The notes beneath the pieces were generated by a model. That model ran no database searches, was not told where the DNA came from, and was given only the letters and a program-made list of their open reading frames with translations. The translations under genes and the position numbers were made by a program. This document shows, in pieces, positions 14,531 through 26,786 of a stretch of DNA of 64,000 nucleotides (position 1 is its first letter; every line of letters starts with the position of its first letter). The DNA is from Nyssa sinensis (lineage: Eukaryota; Streptophyta; Magnoliopsida; Cornales; Nyssaceae): contig CM018041.1 in the NCBI GenBank assembly GCA_008638375.1, positions 2,542,001 to 2,606,000 of the forward strand, given 5' to 3'.

Positions 14531-14744
14531 ATTAATAACAATGATGGTTGGGGAAAACAAACTTTAGAGTTAAGTTTTATAACGTAACAATTCATACTAA
14601 AAAAAACTAAAAATCCCCATCGTGGCGATAGTTGTTTGCTTCAGAAAGGAGCAGTAATGAGCAGTAATTTTTGGGTACTTTTACAGTACGATAGTTCTAA
14701 CAGTTAAATTTAATATCATAATTTTTTGGCCTCAGTTATTGTTA

Positions 14745-15755
14745 TTTGTAGCTTCATCAAATTACTTGTTGTGGGTCGTGTTTTTGGCCTCGAAAGTTGG
14801 CCAAACACTCTCTAAGAATCCATATCAAGACAATGGCATGTTTCTCTCTGAATTGAATATTTAGTGATGACTCAAAACCGTGTTGCAATAGGAAATTCTT
14901 TTGGGTGAGATGAGTATAAGGACGTGTCCAATGTACTTTTTTAATAATATTTTAATTAAAATTTTTTAATAAAACATAATATATACGACACAGTATCAAT
15001 CAAAATATATATTGTCACCTGGTCTACCATAATTACTAAAATTAAAAAATATCTTGTTACTTTTGGAATATCTTGAGTTACTTGACTTGCTTTTTGGTTG
15101 ATTGACCGATGACTTTTCAATGAAGGATTTGTTGTCTAATTATCACTGGCTTTATTAGTAGTTGACTCATTAGTCTTCGTCCTCACCCTCTGTGCACTCA
15201 AGATGTTGTTTCTTGGATGAATCAAACAGCAAAATTCAGATTTTGAAATTTAATGTCATTTCAAAAGATTTAAAGCAAATGAAATTAAAATTATGGCCAA
15301 TTAATTCCATCTTCATTTGCATAAGTCTTCAGCGGAGACTATTCAAAAATAACATTTGCCGTGCAGTTTAACACAAGTGGAGTCGGACACCGTTGTTAAA
15401 TTATTTAGATGACTTTAAGCAATAAATCTAACTTACTGGTTAGGGGATTTTAAAGTCTTCATTGGATGAAATTTCAAGGAACCAGCAGACAGTAACACAC
15501 AGGTTCAATTATTGAAAGTACGCCATAAGTTTCTTGTTTGGTGTGTAAAGACTTTATGACATTTTTTTAAAAAAATTTCTCCCAAACATAGCTTAGTAGC
15601 ATGAGTGGAATCAAATTTCCTGAACTCAAATCAGATTAATTCATGTAATTTACCCATTACCAAATTATATCATTTTTGTCTCAGTTTTATATATATAAAG
15701 GGTGCATCACTTGCAAAATACTAAGTTTCAAAAACTATACTAGAGGTTGTATACA
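14745..15755. repeat. Orphan copy of LRK10L-A 3' flanking sequence
   Basis: This block matches the DNA just downstream of A1 (about 18831-19680) and A2 (about 52138-53090). The shared phrases run from TTTGTAGCTTCATCAAATTA to CTAAGTTTCAAAAACTA. A kinase end should follow at about 15.8 kb, but the match stops and a transposon-like sequence begins. A third A-type gene therefore probably once lay here. No coding sequence remains. Confidence 0.7.
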
Positions 15756-16425
15756 GGACTGAGTTAGGAATTTAGTTTGAAGGGAGCAAATTTTACTTTT
15801 TAATGTCAGATTATAAATTTTAAAATTAAATTGATATAAAATCTTAATATTAATTAATAATATTTTTAGTAAGTAACTAAATTTAGTAATATAAATGAAT
15901 TTACAAATTCGAAAATAAGTCCAATCAAAGAAAGACACTATAAAAAAATTTAGAATATATTAAAAAATATTAAAAAATTCAACAAAAGTTCTATTAAATG
16001 GGTCAAATTGAAATTAAAATAAGACTAAACTATGAAAATTTTAAATTTAGAGGAGGGAAAAATATAAATCAGAGTGATATATTTGAAAATTACTGAAAAT
16101 ATATCAGAAAACTTGGTAATTGAAAAAAGGGCTGTTCATTAATGGATCCCTGAATAAGTACATAATTGGTATAAAGTTCAGCCCAAATTTCCTTAACTCA
16201 AGAAATCCCTCATTTTTTACTTGACCAAAATAACTCTTCATGTAAAAATATGAAAGAAAGAGGTGAAACTCTTGTTCTTGCGCCCATCCACTGCTACGTC
16301 ATCGTTCCTTTATTTTATAAACTTCAAAATTAAATAACTTCAAAATTATAAATTGACCCTTTTTTTTTCAAAATTTCGGTGGGGGCATGTGCCCCCATTG
16401 CCCTCACAACAAATCCACCCCTTGT
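15756..16425. mobile_element. Degenerate non-autonomous DNA transposon
   Basis: The left end reads CAGGACTGAGTTAGGAATTT and continues with TAGTTTGAAGGGAGCAAA. The right end has a GGGGGCATGTGCCCCC palindrome followed by AATCCACCCCTTG. This resembles the CAGGGGCGGA-type ends of small plant DNA transposons. It lies exactly where the orphan 3' flank breaks off. The inside is AT-rich with no gene; the assignment rests on remembered end motifs. Confidence 0.35.
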
Positions 16426-16696
16426 GGTAACAAGAAGTTGGAATTTGGAGGTGGGGAAATTTTTTCTCGAAGAACATTTTTTTTTCCTTCTAATTTTAAG
16501 GAAAAGCTTCGATAAAATAAAATTTTATACAACAAGTTAAGTAGTAATTACTTATTATAATCAGTTTTTAATTTAGGAAAAAAAAACATAGAGAAACACT
16601 TACAAAGAAAAAGAAAGAAAGAAAAAACTTTGCAAAGCTTTCATTAATAACAGTGATGGTTGGGAAAAACAAATTTTAGAGTTAAGTTTTATAAAG
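16426..16696. other. Short spacer before duplication unit 1
   Basis: Non-coding. Its right half (about 16640-16696) resembles 14560-14610, another sign that this area is built of repeated flank fragments. Confidence 0.4.
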
Positions 16697-16839
16697 TAAC
16701 AATTCATACTAAAAAAAACTAAAAATCCGTATGGTGGCCTTATTCTAACGGTTAGGAGGAGTAATTTTTTTGGTACTACTGAAGCACCTAGTTCTAACGG
16801 TTGAATTTAATGTCGCCTGTGTAAGATTTTATTACAAAT

Positions 16840-18830
16840 GCATATATATCTTATCATCTTATCCTTGAAAGCATTGATTTAGAAGCACTGAATAATTTTT
16901 TGGTGATGAGAAATCATTTTCAAAATCAATTTGCACTAACTTTAGACCCACACATGAAAGTGTGTGGGGTGACTTGTTTTCGTTGATTGATTGTGACTTT
17001 TGAATTAAAGACTTATTACCATCAAAATCAATTTAAAAAATTCGTCCACATCATGTAGGCCCGCACTTGATGAAGTGTGTGTGGTGATAAATGAAACCGT
17101 GTTAGGTTTGCTTTAACTTTTACAAAATGATTGGTGATGGAAAATCATTTTCAAAATCAATTTACAAAATTAGTCCACATCATGCAAGCCCGCGCTTGAT
17201 GAAGTGTGTGTGGTGATAAATCAAACCGTATTTATTGACTTGGTTTAACTTTTCAATCAAAGTCTTAGCACCTAACTAGTACATGGCTCTCATACACATG
17301 ATTATGGTTTGAATCATTATATAAATATATAGTATTTAAGATTTTTACTCATTTCTCATTGTTTGTATAAAAAAAAACTATCATTTTCCTGGGACCAAAA
17401 AAAATTATTGTTCAGTTGAATGAGATCATGTCCACTAGAATCATATAAGAAAGTTCTTGTGTGAAAAAGAAGGAGAAATTATTATATGGCCGAGGCCAAA
17501 TGATTCTGAAACTTTTGTTAACCAAAAATTGTCACATATCTAATATGTTAGATTTTTAGTAAATAAAAATATAACTTTTATATAGGTGACAATTAATGAT
17601 TCATCATATTGTTGACTAGTTCAAATTTTAAAATTATATAATAAATTCTCAAGAAAAAAAAATGGTTTGGTGTGAGTTTTCAATCAAGAACCTTCATAGC
17701 TTATCTCCTCCTGGAAATTGTTCATTATGTGCGACCACATGGCTTGAAATACCTTCTTTTCTTATCACGTCAATGCTTAGCTTTATTTTGCCTTGTTTGA
17801 CTGACTTTGACTTTTCACTCATATAATTGAGTCTAAGTAAATAATTAAATTATTCTTCGTTGGACTAATCTGATTAATAATTCTTGATTTCTTCTAAAAT
17901 GAATATGATATATTCTATTCTTATTCTCGTACTATAAGAATGTGTAAGTTATTTCTTTTGTCTTTGGGTTAATGCGTAAGTTATTTTTTTTAATTTTAGA
18001 TTTGGTTGTAGACTTCTAAAATCTTATTGTTAGATAATTGTTAAATTTTCTAGCGTCCAACTACTAAGGAGAAGATGTTTAATTTATTTCTTCCAATTTT
18101 GAGCTAGGTTGAGACTTTTAAGATTTTTTTGTTGAAATTGTTGAGTTTTTAAGAATTTAAAATTGAAAAACTTTTGCGATTTTATAAAGTAATAATTATT
18201 CAATACACATTCGGTTGAAAAAAAAAAAAATTTTCATGCATTAAACAAATCAAGTGTTATTTCATTTACTTAGCTTAAATGGTGAATCTGGTTGTCACAG
18301 AGAGGGAGACTTAATCTCATATGTGTAAATTGGTCTCAAATATTCCTAATTAATCCATTAAAAAAAAAAGACTTCTCGATCCATAGATTCTTTAAAATTC
18401 ATAAATTCTTTTGACATGACAATTTTTGTTAAATTTTATAAAAAATATAAGATGAAATTTACATGAAAAAAAGGTAATATGAAACTTCAGAAACCAACTC
18501 AAAAAAATAAATAAAGAAACATTATAAATCTTTCCAAATTACTTTTATCAAAAAAGGAAAAATGCTACTCAATCGAAAAAGACACGACTGCATTTTACAA
18601 GCTGCCCCATCAAATCATAAAAAATATACAATCAATATAATGTTATCACATAATTTGATCAGCTAATTTTTATCATACTTTTTGAAAAGTTTACAAATTT
18701 AACATTATGTATTCTGAAATTTAAATCTATACCAGTTACATTTTTAGACACTAACAAATTCATAATATTGTGTTTTTTTAAGGTCTACTAATGGGGTTGG
18801 GAGGCCATGAAATTCTGAAAGCTCCTATTT
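16840..18830. other. Non-coding block with foldback-family fragments
   Basis: Two nearby copies of a phrase containing GAAATCATTTTCAAAATCAA and GTGTGTGGTGATAAAT lie at about 16905-16985 and 17115-17225, with a partial one between. They belong to the same family as the right arms of the elements in the first 13 kb. The stretch at 17450-17510 resembles an arm end. At 17.7-17.8 kb there is a relative of 5740-5870. No gene is seen. W-box cores (TTGAC) are frequent. Confidence 0.5.
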
Positions 18831-19769
18831 GTAGCTTCATCAAATTACTAGTTGTGGATCGTGTTTTTGGCTTCGGAAGTTGGCCAAACACTCTCTAAGA
18901 ATTCATGTCATGTCAATAGTTGTTTCTTTTCGAATTGAATATTTGGTGATAGCTTAAAATTGCGTTGCAAAAAGAATTTCTTTTAGGTGGAATCGTTAAA
19001 ACGATGTGTCAATACTCTTCTAATGATACTCTAACTTAAATTTTTCAGTAGACATGATATATATAATATAGTGTTATTAAAAATTGTATAATGTCCCATG
19101 ATGTGCCATAACTACTTAAAATTAAAAAATATCTTGTTACTGTAGGAATATCTTGAGTTACTTGACTCGCTTTTTACGTTGATTGACCATGACTTTTCAA
19201 TGAAAGACTTGTTGTCTAATTATCACTGACTTTATTAGTAGTTCACTCATTAGTCTCCGTCCTCATCCTCTGTCCACTCAAGCTGTTATTTCTTGGATGA
19301 ATCCAACAGCAAAATTCAGATTCTGAAATTTAATGTCATTTCAAAAGATTTAAAGCAAATGAAATTAAAATTCCATCTTCATTTACATAAGTCTTCAGCG
19401 GAGTAGAGACTATTCAAAAATAGTATTTGCTGTGCAGTCTAACACAAGTAGAGTGGGACACAATTGTTAAATTATTTAGATAACTTTAAGTGATAAACCT
19501 AACTTACTGATTAGGCAACTTCCAAATTCTGTTAGATGAAATTTCAAGGGACCAACAAATGGTAACACTCAGGTCCAACTATCGAAAGTAGGCCATAAAT
19601 TTCTTCTTTGGTGTGTAAAGACTAAATTGCATCACACGCAAATTACTAAGTTTCAAAAACTACACTGGAGATTGTATATCAAATACTACATGAATGTATG
19701 AGTACAAAATATATATAACCTCTATATATCATTAACATTTATAATGATTGAACTCAGTAGCTTGAACTT
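18831..19769. other. 3' flank of LRK10L-A1
   Basis: Non-coding sequence downstream of the minus-strand A1 gene, shared with 52138-53190 and, in diverged form, with 14745-15755. It probably holds the A1 3' UTR and polyadenylation region next to 19769. No separate gene is seen. Confidence 0.5.
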
Positions 19770-21865
19770 TCACTCTATTTCTGAGATGACTGGCAACTCT
19801 TGTTGAAGATGTCTTCCAGGATTATTTCTTATTGTTGTACTGATAGTGGCAAAAGGGTTGGCAGGCATGGTCATATTGTCTCCTTCTCCTTCCAACATCT
19901 GAACCACAACTTTCATGGAAGGACGATCTGCCGGGCACCACTGAATGCACCAGAGTCCCACAATAGCAAGTTTCCTCGTTATTTTGGCATCTCCATCTTC
20001 CTCAATTCGGATCCGCAGCTCTTCACCTTGATTCAAACTATTATAAATCCATTCTGGAAAGTATACTTGACTGGTGTTCTCTACTGTAACATCATTATTC
20101 TTCCTCCCTCCAACTATTTCAAGCAACAACATTCCAAAACTATAAACATCTGCTTTATATGATACTTTCCCAAAATTTCTAGACAGCACTTCAGGTGCAA
20201 TGTAGCCCATGGTTCCCCTAGCAGCAGTCATAGAAACAGCACTTTGTTCCTTAGAACACAACTTGGCCAGACCAAAATCAGATATCTTGGGATTGAAACT
20301 TTGGTCCAACAAAATATTATGAGGTTTGATATCAAAATGGAGGATCCGTTGGTCACACCCTTGATGAAGATATTCAATCCCTTTGGCTATGCCTAGGGCA
20401 ATGTCTTGAAGCTTTTCCCAACCAAGGGAAATGTTTCTGGAACTCGCAGAAAATATGAATTTTTCTAGGGAATCATTAGGTAAGAACTCGTAAACTAAAG
20501 CTCTTCTAAATCCATCAGCACAGTATCCAACCAAGCGTACCACATTGACATGGTGAATTGTGCCCATTGTTCCCACTTCATTGATGAACTCTTCCCCATT
20601 TCCCTTGGAATTGTTGAGGACCTTAACCGCAACAAGAATTTCATTGGAAAACTTTCCTTTAAACACAGTTCCATAACCTCCTTGGCCCAATTTGTCCTGA
20701 AATCGATTTGTAATTTTCTTAATATCGGCATAAGAGTATCTTGTGGGCTTGAGAGCTTTGTAGTCCTCCAAAAACTTTTCAATCCTCATTTCGTCCTCTT
20801 TCTTTAATTTATTTGATGTGTGAACACAATAAATTGCAATGGAAATTAGCAGCATAAGTAATGGACCTAGCACTTCACCTGCATATTAATTTACAGCATG
20901 CCAAGTCAGAAAATTTTCATCTCCCCAAAACATCAAATGAAGCAAGGGCAAACACAAAACTGCACCTGCAACCTTCAGTTTCTTTGATGCTCCTGTGAAT
21001 CAAAGATGGAAAATTCGTTAGCTCATTTGCTTATTAAATTCATATGATCTATATACGTTACTTTCTCTAAGTTTTCAAGATACTAGCTCTTTCATATGTT
21101 AACAAGATCTATTTCATATGAATGTAAACGTAACTGAAAGGCCTAATTGGTAATGAAACATGGGAAACTAGAAGGATAGAAAATGAAAAAACCTCTATTA
21201 GGTTGTTTGGGGATGTCAAAGCATTCAGCTTCATGTTGCGTGCTGTTATTCTTCAATCTACAGTACTTTCCTTGTTCTTCGCAGTGTCCACATATTGGTT
21301 TGGACCAATTCAATGGAACATCAAACTTCTTGCCAAATATTCCATATGGAACTGAGAAAATTTCGTACATCTTGCTGCATGATAATAGTCGTAGGTGGGA
21401 GATGGAATCGCTAGAATAAGCTGCATAAACTTGATAACCAGGGCTGCTAAGGCAACTGATTGGGATAAGAGAAGCTCTCTGTGTTGATGTACAATTGAAT
21501 AAGGTAAAGTTGTGATAATAGTTGTCTTGTGATTGCAAATGAAAGGCAGAATAATTGAGGTTTGTGAGCTGTAGTGGAAGGCAGCCATCTGGGTCATTTA
21601 AATGTACCAATTGTGATTTGTAATTGATTTTCTGGACCGAAACCTTCACTGAAAATGGGAGGTGGAGCAAGGTGTCCTTGCTTTGGGAACAAGAAAGGTC
21701 AAAGCCAGGGTAGCCGCAGTGATCTGGCTGACGGTCTTTCAGCCTGAACGGGAACCGGATTGCAGGGCCATTATCCCTGCAACTTGTTTCGCTGCACTCA
21801 TCCTGGCCAGCTCCAAGCCCTGCAAAGAATGTAAGCAATAGCAAGTGAAAAGTGTAACTGGCCAT
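19770..21865 (-). CDS. LRK10L-A1, receptor-like kinase with GUB_WAK ectodomain
   Basis: Three exons are predicted: 21865-21193, 20992-20966 (27 bp) and 20878-19770. All have GT-AG borders and phase-1 junctions, giving 602 residues. Order: signal peptide (about 1-20), GUB_WAK_bind domain with RFPFRL and GYPGFDL motifs, WAK_assoc part ending in a cysteine cluster (CGHCEEQGKYC), transmembrane helix (about 238-251), then a Ser/Thr kinase. The glycine loop is at 298-303, the VAVK lysine at 319, HFD at 414-416, DFG at 434-436 and APE at 461-463. All catalytic residues are present; HFD makes it non-RD. The family (LRK10L/Lr10/PR5K-like) acts at the plasma membrane, often in defence. The ligand is unknown; cell-wall pectin binding is only inferred from the domain name. 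It is divergent with B1. The splice model is mine but is identical in A2. Confidence 0.92.
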
Positions 21866-22507
21866 CTTTAGGGGCTACCAACCTCGATTCTGCACTGCTC
21901 CTCAGCCTCTTATCTTGTTGAATCAATTGTTTTGGGTTTGGCTGTCTCCACTAGCTCCCCTCTTGGCATGTTCAAGTGACCTGCTTGAAATTCAACCAAG
22001 TTGTTTCTTATTTGAAAGGAAAATGCTTCTACTAGGAAATTCATCTATTGTTCCCAGATATTTCTTTCTTTTTCTTTTTTCTTTTTTTTTTTTTTTTCTG
22101 TTTTAACACTGACTATAGGACTCGTTATATATTTCTTTTATTTCAAAATAAAATAATAATATTTATGACACCAAATTTTAAAATGCTTTGATCATTTCAA
22201 TGGATTGGAAGCTGAGACCATTAACTTAGAAAGACCATTTTTTTTTAATCTGAGCTAGTTAACTCCCTTGTTAATACATAAAAAAAGAATTTGACGAATT
22301 TGTAAGTAATCGTGACGCCATATCAGATGATCAATGGAGTAACCGTCAATCTCATGAATAACCCTTCAAAGTTCAAAGTAATAGAATTATAATAAAAGTC
22401 ACGTGAGTACAACGTGATTTTTTTCGGACCGATATCTCAACTATAAAAATATTTTTCGTCATAAAAATTTCTTTTAATCTATGTTCATACCTCATCTCTC
22501 TGTCTCC
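21866..22507. promoter_or_regulatory. Bidirectional promoter between A1 and B1
   Basis: 642 bp separate the two start codons. A G-box CACGTG lies at 22400-22405, and a TATA-like CTATAAAAATA at 22441 sits about 65 bp before the B1 start. A pyrimidine-rich tract lies at about 22063-22100. The G-box and the arrangement are kept in unit 2. No open frame of note. Co-regulation of the two genes is inferred from spacing. Confidence 0.6.
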
Positions 22508-23410
22508 ATGTTTTCCGGAAGGCTCCTTGTTGCAGGTTACACAGCCATTCTTGTTCTTGCCCTGTTTCCTGTAAATTGTCTCGCTAAAAAAAATAACCAC
22601 TGCGACCATCCTTCTTCTTCTTGTGGAAATATCCTTAACATCAGTTACCCTTTCCGACTGAAAGGCGATCCGACAAACTGTGGAGAAGAGAAGTATGAAC
22701 TGGTTTGTGAGAACAATCATACATTAGTATTGTCCTTGTATTCTGGAACATACTACGTGCAGGCGATCAATGACAGTAACAAAACAATCCGGCTAGTTGA
22801 TCCGGGCATACAGAAAGGAAATTGCTCCTCTCTTCCTCTTTATTCTTTAACCGATTACAACTTCAGTTGTGGAGATCCATATGGATCGTTGTTCTACAGG
22901 GAATCTGTTGTGTTCGTGAATTGTGAAAATCCAGTAAAATCTCGTCTCTACACCGACACCACTTCTTGTATCGATGAAATCACTTCTTCCAACAGAAAAA
23001 GGCATTCTTACGTTTTAGTTGGTGATGTCAGAGTGTCAGATGTGGCGGACTTCTGCAGCGTCGACATGATGGTTGTGCCGTCGTCATCGCTGTCGAAAAA
23101 TCACGGCAATCTTTCTTTTTCAGACATCCACAATGAGTTGGCGTATGGATTTGAGCTTTCGTATAATGGGACGTACTGTGCCTATGTCTCATTCATCCCA
23201 TTGGTGTCCTGTGCGTAAGATTTTCTGATCCATTGAATGCTATTTTCCAGGTTAATAAACAGTTCAATTAGTAATCTTTAAGGTTTTTAAAAGATTATGA
23301 AAAAATAATTTTAAATAATTAATTAAGTAAAAATAATTTAATACAATTAACTTCATGGTTAATATTATTTAAAAGTAATTATAAAATATGAATTATCTTT
23401 ATACTTTACT

Positions 23411-23445
<35 letters not shown>

Positions 23446-26400
23446 TGTTTACATCTATTATATATTATATTATAGCTGAGGGAAATTTAAGGTCTGACTG
23501 TCTGAGCCCCGCCCTAAAACTAATTTGTCAAAAGTGCATCCAAATGGGTTACTTTTTGAAAACTTATATTTGAGATGTCATTAATTCAAGTCTTATTTTT
23601 TCATTAAGAATAAAGAAAATAAAAAGTAATTCAACTTTTCTATTGTGAAGAGATATGAAGATTAATTAATATAAATTTTCGATCATAACCTTAATTCATC
23701 TCTCTTTTTTACATGACTAGTTTTATCATTTTGAAGAAAAGAATTGATTAGATGTAGGATATTTGTATATTGTCAAATAAAGTATGGAAGCTTAGTATAA
23801 TTTTAAAAACCTCAAGAGATAAGTTAATGTACTTGTCACAAACCTTCAAGAGAGGTGAGCGTAATTTATCATTTTGTTTTTTATTTTTTTATGCTTCATT
23901 AATTTCAATATTCAAATTTGTTGTCACACAAAGGTTATTCATTATTCATTCCTTCAAAAATTTGTCGACTGTATCTACCAAATTATTACTTGTGAGTATT
24001 CTATCCCCTCTCAAGAGTCATATTACACTTCTCAAATTTTAAATTTCAAATAATGTAAAAGTGTGCAAAATTTTAATTGAATTCAAATTTGAGGACAGAA
24101 GTTTTAATCATGATCCAATATATGTTGCATTGCTTACAGCATTCATAATGATACTAGTTAGAATGACCATATTAATTAGTTACTTTTTATTTTTTTTTAA
24201 CTAGTGGAGAGTTCTCCAATAGACACATTAATTCCATCCACATTGTGAGTCACATTTTTTTTTACAGTTGACCATCTTATAATTAATATTCAATAAGTTA
24301 ATAATTTTTAATAATTAATAAATTTTTAAGAAACTAACTTGGTTTTATTGTAGATAATTAATAATTCTATTACTTAATCATTAATATTTTTTTTCATAAA
24401 AACTCTTTATAATATTAATTATTAGAAAGATAAAAATAATTATCCGTGTACTTATATATTTCATTTATAACATATCTTGATAATTATATTTATTATTTCT
24501 ACATATTTGAAGTCAAAATTATTGTAAATGAAAAAAATTATAACATCAAGACACACAACTTCTTTATTTAAAATAAATATTTAGAGTTTGTTTATGTCAT
24601 AAGTTGAGTATTATGTGCATTTTTCATTAAAAAATAAAATGTCAATAAAAAATTACATATAAAGTTTTATTTTTGTACTGAAAATTATTTATATGCACAA
24701 TTAATGAAAACTTAATAATTAATAAATTTTTAATCTTTCATATCTGTTAAATATAAAAGAATTCGATCACTGTATTATCTCCTTTTCTTTCTCCTCCCCT
24801 TCTCTCTTTCTTTTCTCTCACTACTTGTTTGCATAAAATATTAAAATAATATTTTTTTTCCACGGTCATTGGTCAAAGGACTGAAATTAGCAAAGAAGTT
24901 AACAAGTGATGTGAGACCCATTTTAATACTTGAGATAACCTATTCATTAGAACATTTTATTTAGTCATTAACTAACACATGAGATAATGTATACATTGTG
25001 AATGCTCCAAGTAGCCTAGAAGTCGAAATCAATCAGAAATTACAACAGCCAAACCTGCCCTAATCAAATAGAATCAAACGGCATTATTTTGAACCTGATC
25101 ATAGTGATGAATCAATCTGATCAAGTCTGGTCGGGGCTGCCACACCTGGACCAACCATTTACTGTATATAGTTATAGCTATGATGTTAAAAATAGTTGGA
25201 CACATTTAGTTATATCTCTCGTTAACTTCTCGAACTGCCTGATTCAACTGATTTCATTGTTTTGGTATTTTTTTATTGTATTTCTAACAGTTATTGGAGA
25301 ATTGGGATTCCTCGTCATTGGTAAGTCCTATTATCTTCCCCAATTCTGATAACAATTCATGACGCTTAAATGTCCGAAATGAATCACATCATTCTACATG
25401 AAAAGAAAATGTTAGACAAATTGAATTTTCATTTTAAAGTTTTATAAACAAAGATATATCTGAAGTAAAGACTACATTGATTGTCCTTTCAAATTTCACA
25501 TTATTCTATATGTAAATACTGTGAAAAAAATTTATGTTTGTCCAATATCAATAGAAAACGAAGGAATTTGAAGCTTTGACATCTAAGCAAATGGTGAGAG
25601 AGATGAAGTAAACTTTTCTCATAGGTTCAATGTTTAATTTTCCCTGACAGGACCAAGAATCATATTTGGGTCGCCAATTGTATTCGCATTTCTAATCTAT
25701 AAATTACGAAGAAGGCATTTATCAATGTTTGACGCAATTGAAAGTTTCCTACGAAGTCAGAATAACATCATCCCTGTTAGGTACTCATATTCAGACATAA
25801 AGAAGATGACCAAAGGTTTTAAGGAAAAATTGGGTGAAGGAGGTTATGGTTCCGTGTACAAAGGTAAGCTTCGTAGTGGCCATATAGTTGCAGTAAAGAT
25901 ATTAAGCAAGTCCAAAGCTAATGGACAAGATTTCATCAATGAAGTCGCTACCATTGGAAGGATTCATCATATCAATGTTGTGAGACTTACTGGATATTGT
26001 GCCGAGAGATCCAAGCGTGCTCTTGTATATGACTTCATGCCTAATGGGTCGCTTGAGAAGTATGCATTTTCACGAGAAGGAAATATGATCTCCTTGAGTT
26101 GGGAGAAAATGTATGAGATTTCTGTTGGAGTGGCTCGTGGAATTGAATATTTGCATGGGGGTTGTGACATGCAAATACTTCATTTTGATATCAAGCCTCA
26201 TAACATTCTTTTAGATGAGAATTTCACTCCAAAAGTTTCTGACTTTGGGTTGGCAAAATTGTATCCAATAGATGATAGCATTGTGTCTTTGACTGCGGCT
26301 AGAGGAACAATGGGTTACATGGCTCCAGAATTGTTTTATAAAAACATTGGAGGTGTTTCATACAAAGCTGATGTCTATAGTTTTGGAATGTTGTTGATGG

Positions 26401-26786
26401 AAATGACAGGCAAAAGAAGGAAGAATTTGAATGCACCACCTGATCACTCGAGCCAAATTTACTTTCCTTCATGGGTTTATGACGAAATCAATGAAGGAAA
26501 TGAAATAGAATTGGGAGATGTCACAGAGGAGGAAAGGAAGATGGTAAAGAAGATGATCGTGGTAGCATTATGGTGCATACTGATGAAGCCTAGTGATCGT
26601 CCTTCAATGAAACAAGTTGTAGATATGCTTGAGGTAAATGTTGAACAACTGCAAATGCCTCCCAAACCTTTTCTGTATCCACAAGAGACACCAGCTGAGG
26701 ATCATGGAATCGACACACATCATACAGAGCTACCAATTCTATCAAGTGATTCTACAGAGTCCATCACTTTGGATTCAAGTGCTTAA
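22508..26786 (+). CDS. LRK10L-B1, rust-resistance-kinase-like receptor
   Basis: Exon 1 (22508-23214 or shorter) encodes a signal peptide, a GUB_WAK_bind domain ([13 protein letters not shown]) and a WAK_assoc-like part with [15 protein letters not shown] 30-bp microexon is likely at 25291-25320. The last exon, 25651-26786, encodes a transmembrane segment ([14 protein letters not shown]) and a complete kinase: GEGGYG loop, VAVK lysine, [11 protein letters not shown] and APE, with no disabling change. It is non-RD. The start at 22508 is preferred over 22481 because a 2-bp difference puts the upstream ATG out of frame in B2. The donor of exon 1 is uncertain. GTAAGA at 23215 is the stronger site but leaves the wrong phase for the microexon. 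The weaker site after TACT (about 23179) gives the right phase, and the intact gene C splices at that position. A further unseen exon is possible. Confidence 0.85.
23413..23442. repeat. (AT)n microsatellite in the B1 intron
   Basis: About 15 AT units. The same site in B2 (about 56846) holds only a few, so repeat length differs between the duplicates. Confidence 0.9.

Noticed and set aside
22373..22720. 115-codon minus-strand frame overlapping the B1 start
   Set aside because: Antisense shadow of B1 exon 1 and its promoter. Its B2 counterpart is shorter and altered.
23388..23573. Candidate extra exon of B1 with a cysteine-rich reading ([13 protein letters not shown])
   Set aside because: An 8-bp difference breaks the frame in B2 and it begins in an (AT)n repeat. 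It remains a weak alternative for the missing phase.
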